Below are positions 18,921 to 29,854 of a DNA stretch of 64,000 bases, piece after piece; the first letter of the stretch is position 1, and the number at the start of each line of letters is the position of its first letter. The notes under the pieces were generated by a model. It searched no databases, was not told where the DNA came from, and was given only the letters and a program-made list of their open reading frames with translations. The position numbers and the translations under genes are program-made. The stretch comes from Mesostigma viride (Eukaryota > Streptophyta > Mesostigmatophyceae > Mesostigmatales > Mesostigmataceae). The stretch lies in the NCBI GenBank assembly GCA_009746045.1, contig RPFO01000123.1, positions 608,120-672,119 of the forward strand, read 5' to 3'.

Positions 18921-19901
18921 ACATGGGATTGGTAGGCTTGAGCAGGATTCTGTCGGTGCAGATCTCTCCGCTTGTTTGTTGATGATGGCGTTCTTCTCGT
19001 CGAGCTCCTCTTGCATTTTTTTCAACTGCAACATCATGTTGGCAAGCACGGATTCCACCGATGACTCTGGTCCTCCCGTGGAGGGTGGCAGTGGGGCCGG
19101 AGGGGCTGGCACGGCCGTGGAGGGTGGCAGTGGGGCCGGAGGGGCTGGCATGGCCGTGGAGGGTGGCAGCTGTGGGGCCAGAGGGGCTGGCACGGCCGTG
19201 GAGGGTGGCAGTGGGGCCAGAGGGGCTGGCACGGCCGTGGAGGGTGGCAGTGGGGCCAGAGGGGCTGGCACGGCCGGGGAGGGTAGCAGTGGGGCTGGCA
19301 CATCCGGGGGGGAAGGCACTTGACTCGTGTTCGTTTCTTCTGCCTTTCCAGGCAGGTTGTTCACGGTAACATTGCCCAACATCACCCATGAGAGCTCGCC
19401 AGACCCCTCCTCACCGTAGTGCAATTTCCTCAGATCAAAGCAATACCTTGATTCTGGCTCATCCCCGTTATAGGAAACGCAAGCGTCCACGGGGACTTGT
19501 TCCGTGGCTTGACCATAGCAATGCGGCCTACATCCCACACCAACTCATCCCCAATCTCAGCTGCTTGCGCGCCTTCAGCAACCATTTTTGAACTATGATG
19601 GTGCCAACCGGTACGGTGGTCGTTGTCACCTCTGTTGGAAGAGGCAACACAGTGGCCTGAGGGAGCACCTGCTTGATGTAGTGCATCAACCCCAGATCTG
19701 AAGGTGGTGGGCACTGAGCACGTGTCTTAGGTGCTGTTTGCGGCTGTGGAAGGACGGCAATGTTCTCTTCTAGAGGCTGCGGCGATGGCAGGACTGGATC
19801 ATTTGTTGCAGATGGGGACTTGGTCTCTGTTGATCCGCGCCGGGCCTTGGAAACTGGCGCTGGTGTCATGCCCTTCCTCTTTGAAGAAGCCTGCGAAGGC
19901 A
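18921..19901 (-). pseudogene. Outer CACTA second gene, main 3' exon (frameshifted)
   Basis: The acceptor TGTGTGCAG precedes VPSQASSKRKGM. The exon then reads PPPSDLGLMHYIKQVLPQ, ELVWDVGRIAMVKPR and RYCFDLRKLHYGEEGSGE, LSWVMLGNVTVNNLPG. Next come five PP-STAVPAP-type repeats and a coiled coil (LANMMLQLKKMQEELDEKNA). The same order occurs in the inner CACTA gene (DLGLAHYLSTLLP, YVWEPGKVVEVKPK, DFATMHYGDAEG, WVLLGNVTDDDL, Pro/Ala repeats, coiled coil), which shows homology. Here the conserved core lies in three frames, so at least two frameshifts are present. Its biochemical role is unknown; by position it may play the part of the TNPA DNA-binding partner of plant CACTA elements. Confidence 0.65.
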
Positions 19902-20140
19902 CTGCACACATCAATTGCAAAAGAGAGACTTTGTTGGGATCATAAAAACAAACAGGGAATGCATTTACAAATGGGAAACGGGGAAGCTGCTGGTGAATGG
20001 GGGTGTATGCTATGGTGGCAAACGAACATAGCAAGGTCTTAATAAGGTTGAGCGAAAAGAAGATTAGAGTGCATCGTCAGTGCAGAAACTGAGATACTTG
20101 CCTGCTGAAATACAGGTATGCCAATGCAAAAAGAGACAAG

Positions 20141-20535
20141 AATAAAACAACCCAGATTGGAAGTGATCTGATATTACTTACAGGGAATGGCCTGCTGCAC
20201 GGGCGAAGTAGAGCTGACCACCGGAAACAGCGTCACAGGTTCATCACCAGCAGCCCCCGGAGTTAACGCCAACCCTGCCAGCCGTTAAGAATGTACTCCA
20301 GCACAAGTACATTTTGAGTTTTTCCAAGTTTCTTGTTTTTTGCTTGTTTCAAGTTCAGTTTTGCATAAAAAGTGTCCCCATAGCCCCTGGATCTCATCTG
20401 GAGGTAGTTGAACTAGTATATGCTACAATATACTAGGTTGTACTATTTTCTACTACATTTATACTATAATGTACTAAATTGAACTACATATGAACTAAAT
20501 GTAACTGTGATTGATGCCCCTGTAACGTCTCCCAA
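20141..20535. repeat. Direct repeat 'S', left copy at the assembly gap
   Basis: It is nearly the same as 20705-21101 apart from small indels. A related ~60-bp stretch, in reverse orientation, flanks copia element 2 (29135-29167 and 37176-37205). Two copies on either side of a gap may be a misassembly. Confidence 0.7.
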
Positions 20536-20698
20536 NNNNNNNNNNNNNNNNNNNNNNNNNNNNNNNNNNNNNNNNNNNNNNNNNNNNNNNNNNNNNNNNN
20601 NNNNNNNNNNNNNNNNNNNNNNNNNNNNNNNNNNNNNNNNNNNNNNNNNNNNNNNNNNNNNNNNNNNNNNNNNNNNNNNNNNNNNNNNNNNNNNNNNN
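20536..20698. other. Assembly gap (163 N)
   Basis: A run of N. True length and content are unknown. Any open frame spanning it is meaningless. Confidence 1.
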
Positions 20699-20704
20699 AC
20701 AGTA

Positions 20705-21101
20705 TGCATGCAAAAAGAGACAATAAAACAACCCAGATTGGAAGTGATCTGATATTACTTACAGGAATGGCCTGCTGCACGGGCGAAGTAGAGCTGACCA
20801 CCGGAAACAGCGTCAAGTTCATCACCAGCAGCCCGGTTAACGCCAACCTGCGCGTTAAGAATGTACTCCAGCACAAGTACATTTTGAGTTTTTCCAAGTT
20901 TCTTGTTTTTTGCTTGTTTCAAGTTCAGTTTTGCATAAAAAGTGTCCCCATAGCCCCTGGATCTCATCTGGAGGTAGTTGAACTAGTATATGCTACAATA
21001 TACTAGGTTGTACTATTTTCTACTACATTTATACTATAATGTACTAAATTGAACTACATAACTAAATGTAACTGTGATTGATGCCCCTGTAACGTCTCCC
21101 A
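20705..21101. repeat. Direct repeat 'S', right copy
   Basis: Starts at the shared AAAAAGAGACAA block. Two readings are possible: on the plus strand an acceptor (TTACAG) and an open frame (TGEVELTTGNSVKFITSSP), and on the minus strand an open frame ending in a GTAAGT donor. I cannot decide which, if either, is real. It lies in the long intron of the outer CACTA second gene. Confidence 0.55.
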
Positions 21102-21520
21102 ATGCTCAATAACAGGTCTGGCCACCATTGGTGACCTCCTAGAGCCATTCACAGCTGCATTTCGTGGATCACCGCACAAAAAAAAAATGTTTTACTTAGC
21201 CTTATCAACATGGGAATGAGGGCTTTGGTGTGCAAACATGCATGTGTGCTAAAAATTGGACATTCTGACACTGCGCGAGAGTCTGGTAATACTTAAGCAC
21301 TTCAGGTCATGATCGAAGTATAGAATGAACTGATGCAAGCAATCAAGCATTATGCAAGGAATGGAATGCTGCAATGAATTTTAGCAGTAATACTTGCAAC
21401 TAGGGAACACACGATAAAGTCACGAATCTGACATGCATTGTGCCGTCATGGCACATGCATGAACATGTACACGAACAGAGGATCACGCGGACGCCCACGT
21501 GCACGCGCATGGCAATCCCC
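21102..21520. other. No recognisable gene
   Basis: Intronic or intergenic sequence between repeat S and the C-rich arrays. No supported frame. Confidence 0.5.
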
Positions 21521-21523
21521 ATG

Positions 21524-21945
21524 CCCCCCCCCCCCCCCCCACAAGCCCCAACTCCAAACATTGCACCAATGACCCACCCACCCAAACCCAACCCCAGCCC
21601 CCCGCCCCCGCCCGCCCGCCCGCCCCCGCCCCCCCCGCCCCGCCCCGCCCCCGCCCCCGCCCCGCCCCGCCCCGCCCCCCGCCCCGCCCCCCGCCCCCCG
21701 CCCCCGCCCATGCCCATGCCCCGCCCCACCCGCCCATTCTCACCCACGCCCACGCCCACGCCCACGCCCACGCCACGCCCACGCCCACGCCCACGCCCAT
21801 GCCACGCCCACGCCCACGCCCACGCCCACGCCCACGCCCACGCCCACGCCCACGCCCCGCCCACGCCCACGCCCACGCCCACGCCACGCCCACGCCACGC
21901 CCACGCCCACGCCCACGCCCACGCCCACGCCCACGCCCACCCTAG
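21524..21945. repeat. C-rich array: poly-C, CCCCG variants, then (CCCACG)n
   Basis: A C run at 21524-21540, CCCCGCC-type repeats at about 21600-21720, then CCCACG hexamers with occasional CCACG and CCATG variants to 21940. Open frames across this (RPRPRP, AHAHAH, WAWAWA) are repeat artefacts. Confidence 0.95.
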
Positions 21946-22960
21946 CCTCACCCCTACTCCAAGCCACAATTATACCCAAAGCCACAGCCAGAAGTAGAGC
22001 GCAGCTGCAACAATAGCAGACGTAGCTGAGACACACACCTACCCACGCCAACGCCACGCCCACGCCCACGCTCACGCCCACGCCCACGCCCACGCCCACG
22101 CCACGCCCACGCCCACGCCCACGCCCACGCCCACGCCCACGCCACGCCATGCCCGCCACGCCCACGCCCACCACGCCACGCCCACGCCCACGCCCACGCC
22201 CCACGCCCACGCCCGCCACGCCCACGCCCACGCCCACGCTCACGCCCACGCCCACGCCCACTCCAACGCCCACTCCACGCCCACGCCCACGCGCACGCGC
22301 ACGCCCACGCCACGCCCACGCCCACGCCCACGCCCACGCCCACGCCCACGCCCACGCCCACGCCCACGCCACGCCCACGCCCACGCCCACGCCCACGCCC
22401 ACGCCCCACGCCCACGCCCACGCCCACGCCCACGCCCACGCCCACGCCACGCCCACGCCACGCCCACGCCCACGCCCACGCCCACACCCACACCCACACC
22501 CACGCCCACGCCCACGCCCACGCCCACGCCCACGCCCACACCCACGCCCACGCCCACACACCCACACCCACGCCCACGCCCACGCCCACGCCCACGCCCA
22601 CGCCCACGCCCACGCCCACGCCCACTCCCACGCCTACGCCCACGCCCACGCCCACGCCCACGCCCACGCCCATGCCAACGCCCACGCCCACGCCCACGCC
22701 CACGCCCACGCCCACGCCCACGCCCACGCCCACGCCACCCACGCCACGCCCACGCCCACGCCCACGCCCACGCCCACGCCCACGCCGCGCCCATGCCCAC
22801 GCTCACGCCCACGCCCACGCCCACGCCCGCGCCTGCGCCCACCCTAGCCTCACCCCTACTCCAAGCCACAAATGCACCGTAAGCCACAGCCAGAAGTACA
22901 GCACAGCAGCGACAATTGCAGACTTAGCCCAGACACACACCTACCCACGTCAATGCCCCT
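21946..22960. repeat. (CCCACG)n array with two copies of a ~105-bp unique spacer
   Basis: The block CCTAGCCTCACCCCTACTCC...CACACACCTACCCACG occurs at 21945-22050 and again at 22849-22950. About 800 bp of CCCACG hexamers lie between the copies. This is a higher-order unit, hexamer tract plus spacer, present twice. All strand bias is C-rich on plus. Confidence 0.9.
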
Positions 22961-23108
22961 GCCCAGAGACTCGCGGCCTCATCCCACCCCCCTGCACGAA
23001 CAGTTCCCAAACAAAAGAAAAGGCAAACAAAAGGAACAAGAGTAGCAAGCTGCATTGCGAGCACATATGCCAGTTCTGGTGCACATGCCAGGCCGAAAGC
23101 AACTCATG

Positions 23109-23246
23109 ATTGCCCCTGCCCCTGCCCCTGCCCCTACCCCTGCCCCTGCCCCTGCCCCTGCCCCTGCCCCTGCCCCTGCCCCTGCCCCTGCCCCTGCCCC
23201 TGCCCCTGCCCCTGCCCCTGCCCCTGCCCCTGCTCCTGCCCCTGCC
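23109..23246. repeat. (CCCCTG)n hexamer array, ~23 copies
   Basis: A near-perfect CCCCTG run, with one CCCCTA near 23135 and one TCCTG near 23235. It is followed by AAT/AAG-rich sequence at 23280-23338. Confidence 0.95.
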
Positions 23247-23338
23247 ATCACCATTCTAACCACCACACATTACGAAAAGCAAGAAGAAATTATAATAATA
23301 ATAAGAAGAAATTATAAGAAGAAGAAATAATAATAATA

Positions 23339-24442
23339 AACAAGCACAAAGTTGACTGCACATGCGACTGTACCAGTTAGGCACGTAGCAAATTTTAGCT
23401 GCAGCTTCAATTTCAACTTCATTGCAATTGCAAGTGTGACTGCATGTGTAATTGCACTACCAATGCCTAATGCCCACTGCATGTGCCCAGTGCGAATGCA
23501 ATTCAAAAGCAACATGCAATCGAAATTACAGCTGAAGCCGGCTATTAACAAAGATATTTAAAGCAGTTGTTAACTACAGAGACCCAATGAAAATGCAAAT
23601 GCAATGAAAAAGCAACAGAAGTTGAAGCCACTGCCACTCTACCTGCCGACAGTAACACCACCGCCAGCACCCACTCATATCCCAACGACAAGGAAATAGA
23701 ATTGCCCAAAGCCAGACATACATTGGGACGCATAAGCAAACGGCAACGCAAGCGCACATGCAAATGTATACGCAAAGGCAAAGGCAAAGGCAAACGCAAA
23801 CGCAAACGCAAACGCAAGCTTGTCATGTACCTACGCTTAACTGCAAACGCAAACTGTGCACGAAGCAAAAAGATTGGATGGCCAAGATCATGGCAAATAC
23901 GAGGGCCGAAAACAATCCAACTTCATCTAAATGTCCGAAATCCTCACGACGTTTCGATGCGCGCTTGAATGTCGAAGGCCTGCGCCGATTATCGATCATA
24001 AGTCGAATGTGTAATTGTCGGCTTATGAGAACTGCTTTGCGACAGTATCACGTCAGGCCGTTCCTGTGCAGCCATTTTCCCTGTGCAGCGGGTGGACAAC
24101 GTTCACTTTCCGCATTATTCATGGCTATCGAAGTTAATTCTTACCGACCCCGGCTGCCATGGCCACTGGCCACGCATATCAAGTTCAGGTATTCCCGACC
24201 TGTAGCGCAGCAGATTTCTGTCGGAAGGCATCCTAAGCATCGTGATAAAAGAAATCCGAACAGTAGACATTCATGCTGCATCTAAGGACATTATGGCATT
24301 TGTATATACTGCAAGTACATGTATCGACATTGCCGTGATTGCTAACCCCGACTCACCATGAACAGGAACTTTCCCTCTGCCTCCATGAAATGTACTTCGT
24401 GAAATGTACTGTAATACATATGATGTACTACGATGATAATCA
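23339..24442. other. No recognisable gene; short hexamer runs
   Basis: It includes a (GGCAAA/AACGCA)n tract at about 23770-23820 and A-rich degenerate repeats. No supported coding frame was seen. The left end of the large palindrome begins at 24443. Confidence 0.5.
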
Positions 24443-25057
24443 TCCCAGCAAAGCCATAGCACACCTTCCGTTTCGACCGCCATGTCGGCCACTAGTCCGG
24501 ATAGCTCAATGTGCACCTGACCTTGACACTAATCGCACAAACAGCCACAATTTTGCAAGCAAGAAGACATGGCTACCTCGGCATTTCATGAAATGTACTT
24601 CGTGAAATGCATTTCGTGAAATGTACTAAGGAACGTGATTGGCCGGCGTTCGCTCGCCAAATCTCGCAAAATGTACTAAGGCACGTGATTGGTCCCGCAA
24701 AATGTACTAAGGAACGTGATTGGCCGGCGAAGATTCTGTTTGCTGCAATTAAAATTCCCTACAGAATCTTCGCCGGCCAATCACGTTCCTTAGTACATTT
24801 TGCGGGACCAATCACGTGCCTTAGTACATTTTGCGAGATTTGGCGAGCGAACGCCGGCCAATCACGTTCCTTAGTACATTTCACGAAATGCATTTCACGA
24901 AGTACATTTCATGAAATGCCGGGGTAGCCATGTCTTCTTGCTTGCAAAATTGTGGCTGTTTGTGCGATTAGTGTCAAGGTCAGGTGCACATTGAGCTATC
25001 CGGACTAGTGGCCGACATGGCGGTCGAAACGGAAGGTGTGCTATGGCTTTGCTGGGA
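24443..25057. repeat. Large near-perfect palindrome (297-bp arms, 21-bp spacer)
   Basis: The arms 24443-24739 and 24761-25057 are inverted copies with only about one visible mismatch (CTACCTCGGC against CTACCCCGGC). The spacer is 24740-24760. Each arm has three copies of an ATGTACTAAGGNACGTGATTGG motif that contains a CCAAT core; one copy also has a full CACGTG. Each arm also holds the first ~25 codons of the ORF at 24984, so the palindrome could act as a head-to-head promoter. Near identity means the inversion is recent or maintained. Confidence 0.92.
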
Positions 25058-25490
25058 CATAATCGTGGCTATCTGCTTCCTGGCTTTCGCTATCATGGTG
25101 ATGGGACACCATGGGAAGCGCAAGTTCGCAGCCATAGTGCTAAGCGGCAGCACCCATGCCGGCAGCCTAGTGACCGACGAGACGTTCGACTGTAAGTGCG
25201 GCCACGAGTGCATGAAGCCCATTAGAATATCACATCTCCAGGCATTGCGAAGCGCCTGGTTTTCGCCCGGGCGGAAGCAAGAGGACAGGAAGGCGGCGAT
25301 AAAGCAGCAGCTGCACCAGGGGGGGTACGACGCCATAACCACGATGTCGTCATCTACTCGTCACAAGTTCGTTCATGGCGCTGGTTTTCGGTTCGTTCTC
25401 GACGGGGGAGTCAAGGATATGAACATAGGGTTTGTGACCCCTTTTCACTTTCGCGTTTCACTTTCGAGGCGGCCTTCAGGCACTGCCTGA
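24984..25490 (+). CDS. Unrecognised ORF with a Cys-rich segment
   Basis: 168 residues from ATG 24984. Residues 1-25 (MHIELSGLVADMAVETEGVL...) lie in the palindrome arm. A hydrophobic stretch (IIVAICFLAFAIMVM, ~26-40) could span a membrane. Then come CKCGHECMKPIRISHLQALR and KQEDRKAAIKQQL. The CxCxxxC...L..LR...E..K..I...L pattern recalls Cys-containing N-terminal segments of some eukaryotic transposase-like proteins, but this is only a resemblance. It stops at TGA 25488-25490; a further open stretch (FDDVLAGLGIAFEHYFEQG) at ~25540-25640 may be a following exon. Function unknown. Confidence 0.4.
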   Translation: MHIELSGLVADMAVETEGVLWLCWDIIVAICFLAFAIMVMGHHGKRKFAAIVLSGSTHAGSLVTDETFDCKCGHECMKPIRISHLQALRSAWFSPGRKQEDRKAAIKQQLHQGGYDAITTMSSSTRHKFVHGAGFRFVLDGGVKDMNIGFVTPFHFRVSLSRRPSGTA

Positions 25491-25918
25491 AAATTAGCAA
25501 CCACGTTTGGAACTCTTCGGACCACCTGTGAAACTAATCACATTTGATGATGTGCTGGCGGGCCTGGGCATCGCATTTGAGCATTACTTCGAGCAGGGCT
25601 CAACAAGCTCGATTCGCCAACTCAACCCGAAGAAGCCCTAAGCTGCGGTAAGACATATATTTGTGTGGATGGCTCTTGATATCATGCTGAATTTCTAGTC
25701 TTCTCTAGGTGGACAGTTCATGTGCAGCCATACAGGTCATCCATGTGTGTTTTAACCATGTTGCATGTGCCACAGATATTATGAGCAGTATTTACTAAGT
25801 GTGCTGGAGTCGTTGTTGCATGCTTGTTGTATTTCACAGTTCACGCCTGCATGAACGCATCGTTGATACTAATGATTATTCATATTGCATGACTGTTCTA
25901 TTGGGGACGCCGCGCTTG

Positions 25919-27678
25919 ATGTCACAACGTGGCCGAAAGGGTGCATCCACCGCTGACGGCCGGTGGGTGATATCGATGGACGCATTTCCGAAGAAGCCAG
26001 CCGCGGGCCACACCCATGGCGCGGGCGGGGGCGCGGGCGGGGGCGGGGGCGGGGGAGAAGGCGCGGGTGCGGGCGCGGGCGCCACCCAAGACGCGGGCGC
26101 GGGCGCGGGCCCAGGCGGGGGCGGGGGCGGGGGCGCAGGCGCCGGCGCGGGTGCGGGCGCGGGCGCCACCCAAGGCGCGCGCGCGGGCGCGGGCGGGGTG
26201 GGGGCGCAGGCGCCGGCGCGGGTGCGGGCGCGGGCGCCACCGCCGACTTGGATGATGAGCCAGCAACCGAAGCCGAGAGGGAGAGGCACCGCTCTTCGAA
26301 GGTGTTCGATCTCGAAGTGTTTTGGGGCCCGGATATGACCGTGTATGTCCGCTGGCGCCTAGCCGCATCGGAGACGTTGGTAAATGCACCGGTGAACAAG
26401 TGGCAGCCCACAGGGCCTAATGGCGAGGCTTGTGACGGGGTCACGCCCATTGGGTACACCCCGCAGGGAGATCCTGTCTATGGGTGCCTCCTCATAGAGC
26501 GTGGCAAGGGCCCCAAAGGAAGTCCTGGTCTAGTGCCGCTTTTTGAATGGGACGAGGGCGGTGCCAGGAGATGTACCTGCGCTAGCCTTCACAGCCTTTT
26601 TCCTGACATCGTCGCCGCTGAGAAGCAGCAGTTGCTGGACGGATGGATTGAGCAGGTGCCAAAGTCCGTGGAGGATGTGCGTGCCAACAACGAGAATCTG
26701 TTCGACATCATGGAGCAAAAGCTCAAAGAGAAGCGTGAACTGCAAGCGAACAAGGCGGTACCCTTACCGCTGCGATCTGCAGGCGACCAGTCGGTTGCGC
26801 GGGCAACACGAGCACTGAGGCTGCCCATAAAACAAGTAATCTCACACGTCGCTTGCCCTGCCCGCGAGATTCAAGCGCAGATCAACCGCGCATGTGCGCC
26901 CGCTGCGCGAGGGAGCACATCAACGGCAACGCCCGCTTTGCGCACACTGATTTCCGGCAGGCACACCTTCAAGGTGAATGGAAGCCTCATACGACGCAGC
27001 GACCTACTCGTTGTTAAGCGGCCAGCCGTCACCTGCGGGCAGGGAATGCCGTGGGCACCACACATGCTGGTGAAGGTCCTTGATCTGGAAGGCGATCGCA
27101 CGGAGCGTGACAGCATTGTCGCCTCTCCTTACTACGCACCGTCGTGGACGGGCCAGTTTTCTAGAGTGACATTAGGTGGCGGCAGCGCAGGGATGACGGT
27201 CCCCATTTCTGATGTACACCTGCAGCACTGGACAGTAGGCGGTACGGCAGAGGTGCACCAGCCTGAGCTGATCAGTACCGGCAAACTGTCAGCTGCCACG
27301 GTGGCGGCGTTGAAAGAGCACCCGCAGATTGACTTTGAGCATTACAAGACTGCCACCGCCACCAGGGCAGCAGCAAAGGATGACTGCAATGCCTACTTTG
27401 CGGAGCATGGAGCACGTGCGCTTATCGGGATGCGCCTGTGTGCCCTGTTTCCGGGGATAGCGAGGAAGAGGGAGCGCTTCCATGGCTGGGTCACTAAGGT
27501 TCAGGAAAGGGGAGGTCACCTGCTCATCAAGGCGATGTGGGCTGATGGGCAGTATGAGGACTATCATGCCCTGGCGGAGGTGACGCAGTTCGTGTGCGGC
27601 TGCCCACACCCAGTCGAGGCATTTGGCCGCGCTCGCTTCTTTCCACAGGAGCTAGGCTGGCACCGTGAACGCAGGTGA
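25919..27678 (+). CDS. Large orphan ORF (~580 aa) with a Gly/Arg-rich N-terminus
   Basis: The conserved-looking part is the frame from about 26230 to TGA 27676-27678 (~480 residues). The likely start is ATG 25919 (MSQRGRKGASTADGRWVISM), in another frame joined through a GGGGGC-type repeat (25990-26235) where indels are likely. Segments: acidic DLDDEPATEAERERHRSS; VFWGPDMTVYVRWRLAAS; TPQGDPVYGCLLIERG; a helical region (EQVPKSVEDVRANNENLFDI); and C-terminal ALFPGIARKRERFHGWVTKV...LLIKAMWADGQYEDY, which looks like a small beta-barrel (Tudor/chromo-like) fold. I do not recognise a family. It sits in the big intron of the outer CACTA second gene and could be cargo or part of another insertion. Confidence 0.5.
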
Positions 27679-27723
27679 TGGCACCCACATAGACGATGCC
27701 GTCCCTGCTGTGCACAGTGACAG

Positions 27724-27880
27724 TGAAGGCGGGAGGAGGAGGAAGAGGGAGAGAAAGAGGGGGAGAAAGAGGGGGAGGAGGAGGGGGAGGAGGAGGGAGA
27801 GGGGGAGGGAGAATGGGAGGGGGAGGGGAGGAGGAAGAGGGAGAGGGAGAGGGAGAGGAGGATGCGGAATGGGAGCCGGG
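27724..27880. repeat. Polypurine (GGGAGA/GAGGAG) tract, ~150 bp
   Basis: Almost pure G+A on the plus strand, directly after the orphan ORF stop. Such mirror-type tracts can form triplex DNA. Open frames over it are not genes. Confidence 0.9.
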
Positions 27881-28324
27881 GATGACTGGTAGATGAGACG
27901 GTGCCATCTACCGGCGCATGGAATGAAGTGGTAGACAAGTTTACTCATGGTTGTCGGCAAGTAGAGCATGCACGCCTGGCCTAGCTGAATTTAAATCAAC
28001 GAGTTGAGTTTGGAGAGGCTGCATTTTGCTTGGATGAAGAATGTGTTAGCATGGCCAAACTTTTATGGCTTGTAGCCAAATCCTCTTGGGGTATGTGCAC
28101 AGTGTACTAGCGGTGTTGTGCAATTGCGAGGATTCCTGTCTTGTAGCGATGTGGCCTCTCACCCTGCAGCCTGGTAGATGTGATGGCATGCAGCCACCCA
28201 TCATTGGTCATCCGATCTGGTGTGATTTGCATTTGCACACCTTGTATTAAGGCCATGATATGATGATGTCTTGTTATTTTTGATGTGTATATGCGAAAAG
28301 AGGCATAATATGCTTGTATATAGT
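27881..28324. other. No recognisable gene
   Basis: Downstream sequence of the orphan ORF. No supported frame or repeat. Confidence 0.5.
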
Positions 28325-29085
28325 GCTAGCAAATGTCACTACCTTTACCTATGCCTGACCTTACAAGTTGAGGATGGTCTAATGTAGTGGCAAACAGGTT
28401 ATTTACAACAATTCACAGTTTTCTGACATAGTTTGAGGGATACTTACCAAAATGCTTGAAAAAGGCAAAAATTGCACCATTTATGCTAGCAAACGTCACT
28501 ATTTTGAGATCAAAGTTACTGGGCCCAAACTTGGCCCATGGTCTAATCTAGTGGGTGTTAGGTTGCTTCCAACATTTCATAGCTTTCTGACATAGTTTGA
28601 TATTGTTTAGTAGCTTACACTGAGCAAAATGCTTGAAAATGGCAAAAAATGCACCATTTATGCTAGCAAACGTCACTATTTTGACGTCAGACTGAGCCCA
28701 AACTTAGCCCATGGTCTAATCTAGTGGTGTTTAGGTTGCTTCCAATATTTCATAGCTTTATGACGTAGTTTGATATTGTTTAGTAGCTTACACTGAGCAA
28801 AATGCTTGAAAATGGCAAAAAATGCAGTATTTATGCTAGCAAACGTCACTATTTTGAGTTCAGATTGACCCCAAACTTTGTGCATGGTCTATTCTAGTGG
28901 TAATTAGGTTGCTTGCAAATATCCATGATGGTTTGACGTGATTTAGTACTGTTTCCTATTTATTACTATTTAATTTAACAAAAAATGACAAAAATGTACC
29001 TTTATTGCTAGCAAATGTCACCAAGATGACGTCCGATCGATACCAAACTTTGTACGAGGTCTATTTTGGTTGCAAACATCATGCA
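28325..29085. repeat. Satellite-like tandem repeat, period ~173-177 bp
   Basis: A unit containing AAAATGCTTGAAAATGGCAA and TGCTAGCAAACGTCACTATT recurs with starts at 28449, 28626 and 28799, with degenerate partial copies on both sides, about 4.5 units in all. It is AT-rich compared with its surroundings. Confidence 0.85.
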
Positions 29086-29167
29086 TGACAATTTTCAGCA
29101 TAAAAAGACAAACTTCGGTACGAAGTACATTTTGCGTGCTGGAGTACATTCTTAATGGCTGGTAGGG

Positions 29168-29854
29168 CAAGCGCATTGGCGTGATCCTGATTCGGCATAT
29201 CTCTGCGATTCCAGCGGCACCGGAACGAGTTCATTCCGACAAGTATCAAGAAAGTTATGGCGTTCCGACTTCCCGGTCGCGCGCGAGCGCGAGCCGGCTG
29301 TTCTTCTAAGTCGGACGTGAATATTTGCCGACGACATATGGGGTCGACAGTAATTCCTGGGCTGACAGGAATTAGGTGCTGTACCTACGACGGTATTGGA
29401 TTAATACGTCGTACGCAGGAAATAGGAACCTTAACCTGTGGTCTGTTGGTACCGCAGGCTTAGTCCTGGACTTCTAGGTGCAGATGCAATAGTCACTGTG
29501 GACTGTGCTCTGTGGTCACTGTGCCTGTATGGCAGACCTACTGTATAGGAGTGGGCGCTGTACAGGTAGTGAATACTGTACCGGGGTGTTATTACTGAGC
29601 AGGCCTCCTAGGCTGCTCAGGACTAGCAAGCACAGTGCACAAGTATATAAACAATAGGCCAGTGCCAAATGGGCATCTCTTGCGAGCCCGCCTCACGTGT
29701 TGTGCCTTGACTTGGCAAGCGCGTGTACAAGCCTCAAGTGTGTGAGCGCTGTAAACATTATCCGATTTTAACAAAGCTCCGTTTCCAACCATATTCACAC
29801 ATTGCTGCATTGCAACCATATCCTTCACATTGCGTGTGATAAGAACGTTAACTC
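29168..29854 (+). repeat. Left LTR of copia element 2
   Basis: It includes a TATA box (TATATAA at 29644-29650) that probably marks the element promoter. It differs from the right LTR by a handful of bases. Confidence 0.9.
29644..29650 (+). promoter_or_regulatory. TATA box in the left LTR
   Basis: TATATAA, also present in the right LTR at about 36969. By position it would drive the genomic RNA of copia 2. Confidence 0.5.

Noticed and set aside
20484-20897. Open frames that span the N gap
   Set aside because: The sequence is unknown, so the frames have no meaning.
21440-22887. Open frames of Pro/Arg, Ala/His or Gly/Val/Trp repeats
   Set aside because: They are translations of the CCCACG and CCCCG arrays, present on both strands at once.
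27527-27969. Ser/Pro/Leu-rich minus-strand frames opposite the polypurine tract
   Set aside because: Low-complexity shadow of the GA tract.
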